A stretch of DNA of 64,000 nucleotides from Nocardia crassostreae (GTDB taxonomy: Bacteria; Actinomycetota; Actinomycetes; Mycobacteriales; Mycobacteriaceae), in assembly GCF_001613405.1 (NCBI RefSeq), contig NZ_BDCH01000013.1, forward strand, positions 62,001 to 126,000. Reading direction: 5' to 3'. Within the stretch, counting starts at the first letter, position 1. Each line of letters opens with the position of its first letter. The position numbers and the translations under genes were made by a program. Below the pieces are notes generated by a model. That model saw nothing but the letters and a program-made list of their open reading frames with translations, was not told where the DNA came from and searched no databases. This document shows positions 49,020-59,362 of the stretch, piece by piece.

Positions 49020-50996
49020 GTGGTAAGTCGAAACTCGCCAGGTTTTCGCACCGTGGATGTCGCCCGCCGGGCGGGGTACTCGGTCCAGCAGGTGCGCAAT
49101 CTCGAGCGGGATGGCGTTCTGCCACCGGCGCGGCGCACCGCCACCGGAATGCGGGTGTACGACGAAGCCCACGTGCTCGCCGCGCGCGCCTACCGCGGCC
49201 TCGCGGCGGGCGCGGGTCCGGTCGAGGCCAAGCGGATCATGCGTGCGGCGCATGCCTATCCGGCCTCGGACCTGTTCGCCCGGCTCGATTCCGCGCATGC
49301 GCGGCTCGATCGGGAGCGCCGCGACCTCGGCCTCGCCAAGGTCGCCGCCGCGGCGATCGCCGCCGCCCCCGAACCGGGCCGCCACCACCTGCACCCCGCC
49401 CTGCTGGACATGGTCATGCACGCGGCATTCGCCGAATTGGCCTGGGGCGATGGGGATTCCGCAACCGGCAAGCTGTTGTTCCGATGGGGCGGCGCCCGCT
49501 TCCACGACCCGGTCACCGACGGCGGGCAATGGCCCGCCGAGGTGACCTCGCTGCGGGTCATCGCGACCGAGACCGGGCCAGAAACGATCTTGGTCGCGAC
49601 CATCGACCCGGACGGCAATCCGATCGTGTCGGTCGACGCCGTGGTGATGCGCCCGTACGACGTACAGGAATTCCGCAGCAGCCTCGCCGATGACCGGGCG
49701 CACCTGTACGAGGTGCGCTGGGAGCCCGTCGCGGACCCGGCCGCGGCAGTCGCCCGACCGGTACCGGATCTGGCGGTGCTCGGGGACGCGATCGTGGTGG
49801 GAATCGGCACGACATACGCATCGATAGCCGAACTGGCGACCGCCGAAGGCATTCCGGGTGCGCTGGTGTGGCGTGCCGCCGAACCTTCCGCGGCAGGTTC
49901 GGCCGCCGAGGGACCGGAGCTGATCCGGGCGAACGTGCACGCCGCCTTGGCGACCGTCCAGTCCTTGCTCGCCGCGCAGTCGCTGTCCGATGTACGACTG
50001 GTCGTGGTGACCTCCGGCGCCGCCGGACTGCCCGGCGAGAGTCCGGACCTGTCCGCCGCAGCGGTGCTGGGACTGCTGCGCACCGCCCAGTCCGAGCACC
50101 CGCAGCGCTTCGTCCTCATCGACGAGGATCCGGCCCACCCCCTCGACATCGACCGCATCGCCGCGGTCCTGCACTCGGACGAGCCCCAGACCGCAGTCCG
50201 CGGCTCGCACCTTCTGGTTCCCCGGATGGCGCGCGCGTCCGCAACCGAGAAGCCGGGCGTGCCTCCGACGGCCGAGACCGACAGCCAGCGACCCCCGTTC
50301 GATGGTGCGGGCAACCACCCGTCGTCCGCGGTCGTGGCCCAGCAGCCGTCGTCCGCGGGCGTGACCGAGCGGTCGCCGTCCGACAGCGTGGGTCACCAGC
50401 TGCCGTCTGACGATATGGGGGAGCGGCCGTCGTCCAAGGATGTGGGCGAGCGGTTGGTGTCCGAGGTCGCGGGTCAGCGGTCGCTGTCCGGGGGTTTGGG
50501 TGAGCGGCTGGCGTTCGGGTCGGGGACAGTGCTGGTCACGGGCGGAACGGGTGGGCTGGGGGCATTGTTCGCTCGGTACCTCGTTGCCGAGTACGGGGTG
50601 CGCAGTCTGGTTTTGACGTCGCGCCGTGGGTCCGATGCGCCCGGCGCGGCCGGGTTGATCGCGGAACTGGCGCGTGCCGGGGCTGAGGTTCGGGTCGTCG
50701 CGTGCGATGTCACCGACCGCGAGGCGGTGCGGAATCTGGTGGAGAGCATCGAATCCGGTGCGGGTTCGCCGCATGCGCGCCAACGAGCCGATCGCGATCG
50801 TCGGCATGGCCTGCCAGTTCCCCGGCGGCGTCCGATCACCGGACCAGCTCTGGGATCTCGTCGCCTCGGGAACCGACGCGACCGGCGATTTCCCGTCGGA
50901 CCGCGGCTGGGATCTGGACCGGCTGTTCGATGCCGATCCGGACAAGCCCGGGACCATCTACACCCGTCGTGGCGGATTCCTCTACGACGCGGGTGA
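49020..50996 (+). pseudogene. Chimera: MerR-type regulator fused in frame to a truncated PKS module (DH' - KR')
   Basis: 658-codon frame from the GTG at 49020. Residues about 8-115 are a MerR-like regulator (FRTVDVARRAGYSVQQVRNL, TGMRVYDEAHVLAARAYRGL). At about residue 118 (base 49370-49385) it passes without a stop into the C-terminal half of a PKS dehydratase (HHLHPALLDMVMHAAFAELA), then a SpnB-like Rossmann domain, an eight-unit 9-residue repeat linker and the start of a ketoreductase ([20 protein letters not shown]). The KR stops after [18 protein letters not shown] near base 50765; beyond that the DNA is the KS of the next module in another frame. KS, AT, the DH N-half, the rest of KR and ACP are absent. 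Looks like a deletion remnant. Confidence 0.75.
50310..50522 (+). repeat. 27-bp minisatellite in the PKS interdomain linker
   Basis: Seven full units and one partial of 27 bases starting at 50310, encoding nonapeptides such as AQQPSSAGV, TERSPSDSV, GHQLPSDDM, GERPSSKDV, GERLVSEVA and GQRSLSGGL. Units diverge at many positions but keep the 9-codon period and the G/S-E/Q-R/Q pattern. They separate the SpnB-like half from the KR core. Confidence 0.8.
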
Positions 50997-53900
50997 TTTC
51001 GATGCGGGCTTCTTCGGGATCGGCCCGCGCGAGGCCTCCGCGATGGACCCGCAGCAGCGTCTGCTGCTGGAGGTGTCCTGGGAAGCCCTGGAGGACGCGG
51101 GCATCGACCCGACCACATTGTGCGGCAGCGACACCGGGGTCTATGTCGGCGCGGGCTACTCGGGCTATGTCGATCGGGTGGCCGGTGACCTGGAGGGCTA
51201 TCGGCTCACCGGCACCACCAGCAGCGTGATGTCGGGCCGGGTGGCCTATGTCCTGGGGCTCGAAGGCCCGGCAGTCACCGTGGACACCGCGTGTTCGTCC
51301 TCGCTGGTCTCGCTGCATCTGGCCTGCCAGGCATTGCGTCAGGGTGAGAGTTCGCTGGCGCTGGCCAGCGGTGTCACCGTCGCGGCGAGCCCGTACCTGT
51401 ACGTCGATTTCGCGAGGCAGCGCGGTCTTGCGCCCGATGGCCGGTGCAAGGCGTTCTCCGCCTCCGCCGATGGCGTCGCCTTCGCCGAGGGCGTGGGCGT
51501 GCTGGTGCTCGAACGGCTTTCCGACGCCCGGCGCCTGGGCCACAACATCCTTGCCCTCGTACGCGGCACGGCGGTGAACCAGGACGGCGCGAGCAATGGC
51601 CTCACCGCTCCGAACGGTCCATCCCAGGAGCGCGTCATCACCGCGGCATTGGCCAATGCCGGGCTCGAACCCTCGGATATCGACGCGGTGGAGGCGCACG
51701 GCACCGGCACGACCCTGGGTGATCCCATCGAGGCTCAGGCGCTGATCGCGGTGTACGGGCAGGATCGTGCGGAGCGGCCGCTGCGGATCGGATCGATCAA
51801 ATCGAATATCGGCCACACCGTGGCCGCGGCGGGTGTCGGCGGCGTGATCAAGATGGTGCAGGCGCTGCGGCACGAAACCCTGCCCGCGACACTGCATGCC
51901 GACGAACCGAGCCCGCACGTGGACTGGTCCGCGGGCGATGTCCGGCTGCTGACCGAGTCGCGGCCGTGGCCCGCCGGTGGCCGGGTCCGCCGGGCGGGAG
52001 TGTCGTCGTTCGGTGTCAGCGGCACCAACGCGCACGCCATCCTCGAAGAAGCGCCGGTTCCGACACCGGTCGCCGCACCTCCGGCCGCCGCCGCACCGGC
52101 CGTGCGGATGCCGTGGCTGGTGTCGGCCAAGAGCGAGACCGCACTGCGAGCCCAGGCGTCGAAACTGCGCCGGTGGTTCGTCGAGCACTCCGACGCCGAT
52201 CCGGCGGAGGTGGCGCACGCGCTCGCGACGACCCGTGCCCAGCACGAGACTCGGGCAGCGGTGCTCGGCGGTGATCGCGCGAAGCTGCTCGCGGGGCTGG
52301 CGCACCTGGCCGACGGATCCTCGTCTGCCGGGGTGGTTTCCGGAACCGTGGGCGCGGGGAAGACCGCGTTCCTGTTCACCGGTCAAGGTGCGCAGCGGGT
52401 CGGTATGGGACGCGAACTGTACGAGGCGTTCCCGGTGTTCGCCGACGCGTTGGATGAGATCTGCGCGCAGTTCGATCCGCTGGTGGGCGGTTCGCTGAAG
52501 GATTTGATGTTCACCGGCCAGCTGGCCGGTAGTGACCTTCGGGATACCGAGCCACTGGGCCGGACCGAGTTCACCCAGCCCGCGCTGTTCGCATTCGAAG
52601 TGGCGTCGTACCGGTTGCTCGAATCGTTCGGAGTCGTTCCGGATGTGGTGATCGGGCATTCGATCGGTGAGCTGGCCGCGGCGCATATCGCCGGAGTGTG
52701 GTCGCTCGAGGATGCCTGCGCGCTCGTCGCTGCGCGCGGACGGCTGATGGGAGCCCTGCCCGAGGGCGGCGCAATGCTCGCCATCGCGGCGCCCGAGACC
52801 GACGTGGCCTCGGCGATCGCCGGATTCGGTGATCGCGTGTCGGTGGCCGCGGTGAACGGCCCCGCGGCCGTGGTGGTCTCGGGTGACGAGGACGTCATCG
52901 CCGAGGTCGAGCGGCAGTTCACCGGGCAGGGGCGCAAGACGAACCGGTTGCGGGTATCGCATGCGTTCCATTCCGCTCGCATGCAGCCGATGCTGGCCGA
53001 GTTCGAGTCCGTGATCGCCGGAGTGACCTCCAGCGCGCCGCGGATTCCGTTGGTGTCCAATGTCTCCGGCGCGATCGCGGGCGAGGAGATCCTGGATCCG
53101 GCCTACTGGGCGGGGCAGGTCCGCGCCGCGGTGCGCTTCGCCCCCGGCGTCGAGACGCTGGCCGCCGCGGGTGTGCGCCGATTCCTCGAGATCGGGCCCG
53201 ATGCGGTGCTGGCGGCCATGACGCGGCACACGCTGCCCGCCGAGATCGAGGCCAGATCGGTGGTCGCCGCGGCGGCCCGCCGCGATCACAACGAGGTCGA
53301 GCAGTTCGTCACCATGCTCGCCCACGCGCACACGGCCGGGGTGGCCGTGGACTGGACGCCGCTGTTCGGCGACCGCCGTACGGGACGAGTCGCCCTGCCC
53401 ACCTACGCCTTCGAGCATCGGCGGTACTGGCTGGAACCGGCGGCGGAGCCCCGGAAGGCGGCGGAGCACGAACTGCTCACCGATGTGGTGCGCGTGGCCG
53501 ACCGCGACGAGTGGCTGTTCACGGGGCGGCTGTCATTGCGCGCCCATCCCTGGATCGCCGACCACACCACCTACGGCGTGGTGCTCGTGCCGAGCGCCGC
53601 GCTCATGGAGATGCTGCTGGTCGCGGGCCGCCGCATCGGCTGCGACGCCATGGACGAGCTCACCCTCGAGACGCCGATCCTGCCGCCCGCGGACGGCGAG
53701 GTCGACCTGCAGGTCCTGGTGCGCGAACCGGATGCGGCGGGACGGCGAGCGTTCACCTTCCACTACCGGCGCGCGGGCGACGGCGAGTGGTCGCGCAATG
53801 CCAGCGGTGTACTGAGCGGTCGGCAGTTGACCGATATCGGGCTGATGGACATGCTGCGCGACGGCCGGTGGCCGCCGGTCGATGCCGAACCGATCGACGC

Positions 53901-55014
53901 CGACTGGATTCCCGCCCAGGTGGCGCGGGTGGCCGGGCTGGAATACGGTCCCTCGTTCCTGGGCATCGACGCCGCCTGGCGCAGCGGCGACACCATGTAC
54001 TCCGAGGTCACCCTGAATCCGGACGTCGCGGCCGACGGATTCCAGCTGCATCCGGCATTGTTCGATATGGCGCTGCATGCCGGGCTGGTCGGGTTGATCT
54101 GGTCGGACCACCAGGGCAATCCGGCCGAGGGCAAGCTGCTGTTCCGCTGGGGTGCAACGCAATTCCACACCACCGCCAAGGTCACGAAGCTGCGCGTGAT
54201 GGCCATCCTGCGCAGCAGCGAGGCCATTTCCGTCGTGGCCGTGGACCAGGACGGCAATCCGGTGCTGTCCTGCGACGAAGTGGTCATGCGCGCTTACGAC
54301 GTGCAGCAGTTCCGTGCCGGACTCTCGGGTGGGCAGGCGGCGCGGTACGGGTTGCGGTGGACGGCGGTCGAGTCCTCCGCCGCACTCGCGTCGATCCCGA
54401 GTATGGCTGTATTCGGTGCCACGCCTGTGGCCGGAATCGACGAGCGCTATCCGGATCTGGCGGCGCTGGCCGCCGCTTCCACTGTCCCGGACGTCGTCGT
54501 GTGGCCTGAAGGCGTTGTGTCGCAGGTTGATTCGCTGCCGTACGCGAGCGAGCGGGTGAAGACCGCGCTGCACACGGTCAACGACTGGCTGGCTGACGAG
54601 CGTTTCGCGCGGTCGCAGCTGGTCGTGGTGACCGCCGGGGCGGCCGACTCGTCCGATACGGCGCCGGATACCGGGGCGGCGGCGGTCTGGGGGCTCATAC
54701 GCAGCGCTCAGACCGAGTATCCGGACCGGATCGTGCTTCTCGACGCGAGCGAATCCGCTGGTGCGCAGCCTGTTTCGGCGGACCGGATCCGGGCCGCGCT
54801 CGCAACCGGCGAGCCCCAAGTAGCGGTGCGGGGCGACCGTGTCCTCACGCCACGGCTGGAGGCGGTGACCGACGGTGCGGCCAACCCGGTTTCGTTCGGA
54901 TCGGGCACCGTTCTGATCACCGGCGGAACCGGGGGATTGGGTGCACTCCTGGCCCGCCACCTGGTCACCGCGCACGGTGTGCGACAGCTGCTGCTGGTCT
55001 CGCGCCGTGGCTAA
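50773..55014 (+). CDS. Type I polyketide synthase module KS-AT-DH-KR(N-part), ends at premature stop
   Basis: 1413 residues from the ATG at 50773 ([19 protein letters not shown]; no clear ribosome site, since the 5' flank is a deletion junction). KS: catalytic Cys174 in DTACSSSL, then [12 protein letters not shown] and [18 protein letters not shown] with Ser630 and HAFHS, which predicts malonyl-CoA. DH: His931 in [10 protein letters not shown] (HxxxGxxxxP intact) and [10 protein letters not shown]. SpnB-like and KR NADPH site [20 protein letters not shown]. The frame meets TAA at 55012-55014 just after LLLVSRRG, cutting the KR in two; the same frame then continues to an ACP. Product unknown. 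Confidence 0.88.
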   Translation: MRANEPIAIVGMACQFPGGVRSPDQLWDLVASGTDATGDFPSDRGWDLDRLFDADPDKPGTIYTRRGGFLYDAGDFDAGFFGIGPREASAMDPQQRLLLEVSWEALEDAGIDPTTLCGSDTGVYVGAGYSGYVDRVAGDLEGYRLTGTTSSVMSGRVAYVLGLEGPAVTVDTACSSSLVSLHLACQALRQGESSLALASGVTVAASPYLYVDFARQRGLAPDGRCKAFSASADGVAFAEGVGVLVLERLSDARRLGHNILALVRGTAVNQDGASNGLTAPNGPSQERVITAALANAGLEPSDIDAVEAHGTGTTLGDPIEAQALIAVYGQDRAERPLRIGSIKSNIGHTVAAAGVGGVIKMVQALRHETLPATLHADEPSPHVDWSAGDVRLLTESRPWPAGGRVRRAGVSSFGVSGTNAHAILEEAPVPTPVAAPPAAAAPAVRMPWLVSAKSETALRAQASKLRRWFVEHSDADPAEVAHALATTRAQHETRAAVLGGDRAKLLAGLAHLADGSSSAGVVSGTVGAGKTAFLFTGQGAQRVGMGRELYEAFPVFADALDEICAQFDPLVGGSLKDLMFTGQLAGSDLRDTEPLGRTEFTQPALFAFEVASYRLLESFGVVPDVVIGHSIGELAAAHIAGVWSLEDACALVAARGRLMGALPEGGAMLAIAAPETDVASAIAGFGDRVSVAAVNGPAAVVVSGDEDVIAEVERQFTGQGRKTNRLRVSHAFHSARMQPMLAEFESVIAGVTSSAPRIPLVSNVSGAIAGEEILDPAYWAGQVRAAVRFAPGVETLAAAGVRRFLEIGPDAVLAAMTRHTLPAEIEARSVVAAAARRDHNEVEQFVTMLAHAHTAGVAVDWTPLFGDRRTGRVALPTYAFEHRRYWLEPAAEPRKAAEHELLTDVVRVADRDEWLFTGRLSLRAHPWIADHTTYGVVLVPSAALMEMLLVAGRRIGCDAMDELTLETPILPPADGEVDLQVLVREPDAAGRRAFTFHYRRAGDGEWSRNASGVLSGRQLTDIGLMDMLRDGRWPPVDAEPIDADWIPAQVARVAGLEYGPSFLGIDAAWRSGDTMYSEVTLNPDVAADGFQLHPALFDMALHAGLVGLIWSDHQGNPAEGKLLFRWGATQFHTTAKVTKLRVMAILRSSEAISVVAVDQDGNPVLSCDEVVMRAYDVQQFRAGLSGGQAARYGLRWTAVESSAALASIPSMAVFGATPVAGIDERYPDLAALAAASTVPDVVVWPEGVVSQVDSLPYASERVKTALHTVNDWLADERFARSQLVVVTAGAADSSDTAPDTGAAAVWGLIRSAQTEYPDRIVLLDASESAGAQPVSADRIRAALATGEPQVAVRGDRVLTPRLEAVTDGAANPVSFGSGTVLITGGTGGLGALLARHLVTAHGVRQLLLVSRRG

Positions 55015-56217
55015 CGTGCCGACGGCGCACCGGAACTCGCGGCGGAGCTGACCGGACTCGGCGCCGCGGTGCGCATCACCGCCTGCGATGTCACCGACCG
55101 GGACGCGGTGCGAGAGGTGCTCGCGGGCCTGCCCGTAGCGCACCCGCTCACCGGTGTCGTGCACACCGCGGGCGTACTCGACGACGCCACCTTCCACACG
55201 CTCACCGATGAGCAGGTCGACCGCGTCTTCGCGCCCAAAGCCGAGGCCGCATGGCAGCTGCACGAGCTCACCCGCGAGATGAACCTGTCGGCGTTCGTCA
55301 TGTTCTCCTCGATCGCCGGGCTGATCGGCTCGCCGGGCCAGGCGAATTACGCTGCCGCGAACAGCTTCCTGGACGCTCTCGCCCTGCGACGCCGCGCCGA
55401 AGGGCTCCCGGGGCTGGCCCTCGCCTGGGGCCCGTGGCAGCAGGACATCGGCATGACCGGCGCCCTGGATCGCTCCGCCATGAGCCGACTGGACCGCATG
55501 GGACTGGCTCCGCTGGACCGCGCCGAGGGTCTGCGGCTGTTCGACGAATCGCTGGCCGGGGCGGACTCGGCGATCGCCGCGCTACACCTCGACACCGATA
55601 AGCTGCGCCTGGAAGCGCATTCCGGTCCGGTCCCGGCGGTGCTGCGCGGATTTGTGCGCGCCCGCGGCCGGTCCGCCGCCGCGAGCGCCGAACCGACGCT
55701 CGGGGAGCGCCTGCACGGCGTGGCCGAGGCCAAGCGCCGCGGGGTCGTCCTGGATCTGGTGCGCGAACACGTGGCGGCCGTGCTGGGGCACGGGTCCCTC
55801 GACGATATCGGTCCCGAGCGCGGCTTCGACGAACTCGGCTTCGATTCCCTGGGCGGAGTGGAGTTCCGCAACCGGCTGTCGAAGGTGACGGGGCTGTCGC
55901 TGCCCTCCACCCTGGTCTTCGACTACCCGAATGCGGGCGAGGTCGCCGACTACCTGCTGGTGCAGGCCGTGGTGGCGGCGCCCGCGGCGCCGGAACCGGC
56001 CGCGCCCGGCGATATCGCGCGGCTCAAGGCCCTGCTCGAACGCATTATCGCCACCGGCGGCGACAACGACGAGACCGTTGCCGGGTTGCGGGGCGTCAAC
56101 GAGCGCCTGCGCGCCTATCTGGGCGGCACATGGTCGGACAGTGGATACGACGATCTCGAATTCCAGTCCGACAGTGAGCTTCTGGATTTGATCGACGAGG
56201 AGTTCGGCCCGGCATGA
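55015..56217 (+). pseudogene. C-terminal part of the same PKS: KR catalytic half, ACP and docking tail
   Basis: Direct in-frame continuation of the PKS after the [41 protein letters not shown] (the LDD motif predicts a B-type KR), [20 protein letters not shown] with the catalytic Ser and Tyr. [19 protein letters not shown] with the phosphopantetheine serine codon at 55846-55848. C-terminal docking-like helices ([13 protein letters not shown], then [10 protein letters not shown]) imply a downstream PKS partner, which is absent here. The first start after the stop is the GTG at 55069, without a ribosome site, so translation is unlikely unless the stop is read through or is a sequence error. Confidence 0.85.
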
Positions 56218-56265
56218 GCATCCGGGGCGACCGGATGCGCGATGTGCGCACCCGGTCGCCCCGGC

Positions 56266-57024
56266 TCAGCTCGACAGCGCGCGAGCGCAATGATCGCGAA
56301 TCAGCTGTGCCACCGCATCCCGATTCGCGTCGATGAAGAAATGACCGCCCGGAAATGTTGTGGCGGAAAAGCTTCCAGAGGTATGCGATCCCCACACCTC
56401 GATCTCGGCGAGACTCGCATCCGGGTCCCGGTCGCCGACCAGGGCCACGAGGGGACTGCCGACCACCGCCTCCGCACTGCCCTCATAGGTCTCGATGGCC
56501 CGATAGTCGTTCCTGACGATCGCCAGGATCAACTCGCGAAACTCGGGATCCTCCAGCAATGCCGCGTGCGTCCCGCCGAAGCGCACCAACAGCTCGATGA
56601 GTTCGGGATCGCTCAGCAGATGCACCCGCACCTCGGGCTGCGGCGCCGAAGGCGCGCGCCGCCCGGAAGCGAACAGCACCTTCGCGTGCGCCCCCGCCTC
56701 CCGCTCGAGCCGCCCACACGCCTCGAAAGCCACAACGGAGCCCATACTGTGCCCGAACAGCGAGAAATCGCGCCCGTCCCCAACCACTTCCATCAACTCG
56801 GGCAGCACCCCGTCGACGAGATCGGAGATATTGCCCACGAGCGGTTCCCGCCTCCGGTCCTGCCGCTCCGGATACTGCACAGCCAGCACCTCGTAATCCG
56901 CCCCGATGCGCGCGGCCAAGGGCCCGAACGAAATAGCCGACCCACCCGCATGCGGAAAACAGATCACGGTGTGCGCTCCCGCCCGCGGCGCGGAAGACAG
57001 ACGACGTAGCCAGCTGTTACCCAT
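56266..57024 (-). CDS. Type II thioesterase
   Basis: 252 residues, alpha/beta hydrolase of the RifR/GrsT kind that removes wrong or stalled acyl groups from PKS/NRPS carrier proteins. Visible: VICFPHAGGSAISFGPLAAR, nucleophile serine in FSLFGHSMGSVVAFEACG (GHSMG), PLVALVGDRDPDAS (acid region) and FPGGHFFIDANRDAV with the catalytic histidine. It converges on the PKS fragment and presumably served that assembly line. The start is the ATG at 57024; the ribosome site is weak (AAAGGG, 12 bases upstream). The gene itself looks intact although the PKS is damaged. Confidence 0.9.
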   Translation of the reverse strand: MGNSWLRRLSSAPRAGAHTVICFPHAGGSAISFGPLAARIGADYEVLAVQYPERQDRRREPLVGNISDLVDGVLPELMEVVGDGRDFSLFGHSMGSVVAFEACGRLEREAGAHAKVLFASGRRAPSAPQPEVRVHLLSDPELIELLVRFGGTHAALLEDPEFRELILAIVRNDYRAIETYEGSAEAVVGSPLVALVGDRDPDASLAEIEVWGSHTSGSFSATTFPGGHFFIDANRDAVAQLIRDHCARALSS

Positions 57025-57094
57025 AGGGGCACAGACCCTTTCGTTGACGACCCGGAACGAGCAGTCTGACACAGTGCCGGTGCGTTCGGCTCCG

Positions 57095-57991
57095 TCAAGG
57101 TCGCTGTCGGACCAGCTGTTCGGCGGCGTCGACGGCGATATCGATGGCTCGGGCCGCCAACGGTGAGTGGGTGTGTCCGGCGGGCCAGTACAGGTACCAC
57201 GTGCAGGCGGGCGCGGGGTGTAGCGGATGGATGGTGAGGCGCTCGTCGGACCAGGCGGCGGATCCGTGCAGGCCCAGCCAGGGGAGCACCGCCGACCCGA
57301 TGCCTGCCCGCACCATGGACAGGATGGTTTCGTGGCCCGCGGTGCGGAATACGATTCGTGGCCGTGCGCCGCTCGCGGCGAGCGTGCGCTCGAGCCATCG
57401 TTGGTGGAAGGTGTCGGGCCAGGCGACCATCGGGATCTTGTCGAGCGATGGCACCGGTACCGGACCTTCGGGGAATGCGCCCGTGGCGGCCACCAGGAGG
57501 TAGGGCTCGTCGAGCAGTTCGAGGTGCTCGACCTCGCCGTCGATCCGGCCGTAGTGGAACAGCAGGTCGAGATCGCCGATCTCGGGATCCTGCGGTTCCA
57601 CCGCGGAGAGCCGGATATCGCAGCCGGGGTGTTCGTCCAGCAAGCGGCGCACGACATCGGGCAGGATCAGATTGGTCGCGCCCTGGAAGGTGCCGATATC
57701 GATCCGGCCGTTGCCCGCGCGGAAGCGATCGACGGCATCGGCCAGCGCCTCGGCCTTGGCGAGCAGGCCGCGCCCGTGGGCCAGGACCACCTCGCCCAGG
57801 GGCGTGATCCGAACCGGTCGAGGACCCCCGGGGCGATCGAAAACCGTTCCGCCGACGGCCTTCTCCAGCGCGGCGATCTGCTGGCTCACCGATGATTGCG
57901 TGTAGCCGAGCCGGTCCGCGGCGCGCCCGAACGTGCGCTCCTCGGCAATGGCGGCCATGGTCCTGAGGTGGCGTAGCTCGATGTCGGGCAT
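57095..57991 (-). CDS. LysR-family transcriptional regulator
   Basis: 298 residues from the ATG at 57991 (an ATG 4 codons upstream, at 58003, lies within the palindrome). HTH: IELRHLRTMAAIAEERTFGR, AADRLGYTQSSVSQQIAALE. The effector domain is a periplasmic-binding-like fold (IDIGTFQGATNLILPDVVRR, HETILSMVRAGIGSAVLPWL). It is divergent from the MFS transporter and very likely controls it through the palindrome between them. A TTATG-type -10 inside the palindrome suggests a leaderless message. Inducer unknown. Confidence 0.9.
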   Translation of the reverse strand: MPDIELRHLRTMAAIAEERTFGRAADRLGYTQSSVSQQIAALEKAVGGTVFDRPGGPRPVRITPLGEVVLAHGRGLLAKAEALADAVDRFRAGNGRIDIGTFQGATNLILPDVVRRLLDEHPGCDIRLSAVEPQDPEIGDLDLLFHYGRIDGEVEHLELLDEPYLLVAATGAFPEGPVPVPSLDKIPMVAWPDTFHQRWLERTLAASGARPRIVFRTAGHETILSMVRAGIGSAVLPWLGLHGSAAWSDERLTIHPLHPAPACTWYLYWPAGHTHSPLAARAIDIAVDAAEQLVRQRP

Positions 57992-58000
57992 GATTCGGAG

Positions 58001-58049
58001 CATAACGAAAAGCGATTGCTTCGATTAGAAGTAATCGTTTTTCGTTATG
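58001..58049. promoter_or_regulatory. 49-bp near-perfect palindrome between the LysR and MFS genes
   Basis: Left arm CATAACGAAAAGCGATTGC plus TTC, right arm GAAG plus TAATCGTTTTTCGTTATG, with only about two mismatches per 22-bp arm. It contains T-N11-A type spacing and both divergent promoters, so it is the likely LysR binding region. Confidence 0.8.
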
Positions 58050-58074
58050 CGCAGACGATCCTAGCGTCGTAGAC

Positions 58075-59310
58075 ATGACGATCTTCTCCGGGACGACCAC
58101 CGATGCAGCGGCGCCCGGCCGCAGCCCATCCAGTCTTCGGCTGAACCTGCCGGATCTCGTCTGGGCCTTGGCGGCAACGCATTTGGTGAGCAGAGCGGGC
58201 GGCGTCGTGCAGTCGTTCCTGGTGCTCTACCTGACGCAGGATCGCCACCTGACGCCGACAACCGCGGGTGCGGTGGTCGCGGCGGTGGGAGTCGGTGGCA
58301 TCGGCTCCCAGCTGCTCGGCGGCTGGCTCGGCGACCGGATCGGCCGCCGCCACACCATGCTGGTGGGATTCCTGGGAACCGCCGTCGCGATCGGCGCGCT
58401 CGGCTCGGCGGGCACCGTCCCGGCAATCTGGGCGGCGGCGGTCGGAGTCGGCTTGATGGCGGATCTGTTCCGCCCGGCCGGGGCGGCCATGGTGGCCGAT
58501 CTCCCACCCGAACAACGGATCCGGGCCTTCGGCCTGCTCTTCTGGGCGGCCAATCTCGGGTTCTCCGTCGCCACGGTCACCGCCAGAATCCTGGCCCGGC
58601 ACGGCTACGGGCTCCTGTTCTGGATCAATGTCGTCGCCGCCCTCCTCGCGGCGCTCATCGTCTGGCATCGCGTCCCCGAAACCCGAACGGCCACAACGGA
58701 ACAGTCCCATCGAGCACTGCTGCCGGTGCTGCGGCGCGACCACCTGATGATCGCCATGACGCTGCTCTACATCGCCTACTTCACACTGTTTCAGCAAACA
58801 TTCGCGACCCTGCCCCTCGTCATGACCGCGGACGGCCACGGCCCCGAGGCTTACGGAGCCGTGCTCGCTCTGAACGGAATCCTCATCGTCGCGGGCCAGC
58901 CCCTGGCGGTCCGAGTGCTCGCGGGCCGGGACCCCGGCACGGTCCTGGCCGTATCCATCCTCCTGGTCGGCGCGGGCGTCGCCGCGAGCGCTACCGTCCA
59001 CGGCGGAACCGCCTATGCGGCATCGATTCTGGTGTGGACCCTCGGCCAGATCGGCATCGCCGTCATGTTCGGCGGCACCTTCGCCGACCTCGCCCCGGAG
59101 GACCTGCGCGGCGGATACATGGGCCTGGCCTCCGCCACCTGGAACATCGGCGGCGTCCTCGGCCCACTGGTCGGCACCGTGGTGCTCAATCATGCGGGGC
59201 GAGGCGCCTTGGCCGTGATGTGCGTTCTTGCCGGAATCGCCCTGTTCGCCGCCCAGTACGCCCTCGGCCCGGCACTGAGCCGCCGCAGCGGAGCCCGGCG
59301 TCATGCCTGA
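58075..59310 (+). CDS. MFS transporter
   Basis: 411 residues with about 12 membrane helices. The loop 2-3 signature of the major facilitator superfamily is GGWLGDRIGRRHTMLVG. Other helices include VWALAATHLVSRAGGVVQSF and LMADLFRPAGAAMVADLPPE, close to drug-efflux members of the DHA1 type. The likely role is proton-driven export of a small molecule. Expression is probably governed by the divergent LysR regulator. Start ATG at 58075. Confidence 0.9.
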   Translation: MTIFSGTTTDAAAPGRSPSSLRLNLPDLVWALAATHLVSRAGGVVQSFLVLYLTQDRHLTPTTAGAVVAAVGVGGIGSQLLGGWLGDRIGRRHTMLVGFLGTAVAIGALGSAGTVPAIWAAAVGVGLMADLFRPAGAAMVADLPPEQRIRAFGLLFWAANLGFSVATVTARILARHGYGLLFWINVVAALLAALIVWHRVPETRTATTEQSHRALLPVLRRDHLMIAMTLLYIAYFTLFQQTFATLPLVMTADGHGPEAYGAVLALNGILIVAGQPLAVRVLAGRDPGTVLAVSILLVGAGVAASATVHGGTAYAASILVWTLGQIGIAVMFGGTFADLAPEDLRGGYMGLASATWNIGGVLGPLVGTVVLNHAGRGALAVMCVLAGIALFAAQYALGPALSRRSGARRHA

Positions 59311-59362
59311 CGATCCGGACTCCGCTGCGGCGAGCGCCCGCTACGGCACCGTGCGATCCCGA

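Noticed and set aside
50836..53469. 877-codon minus-strand frame opposite the PKS
   Set aside because: Antisense shadow with Arg/Gly/His-rich sequence and no domain; the plus strand encodes intact KS, AT and DH motifs.
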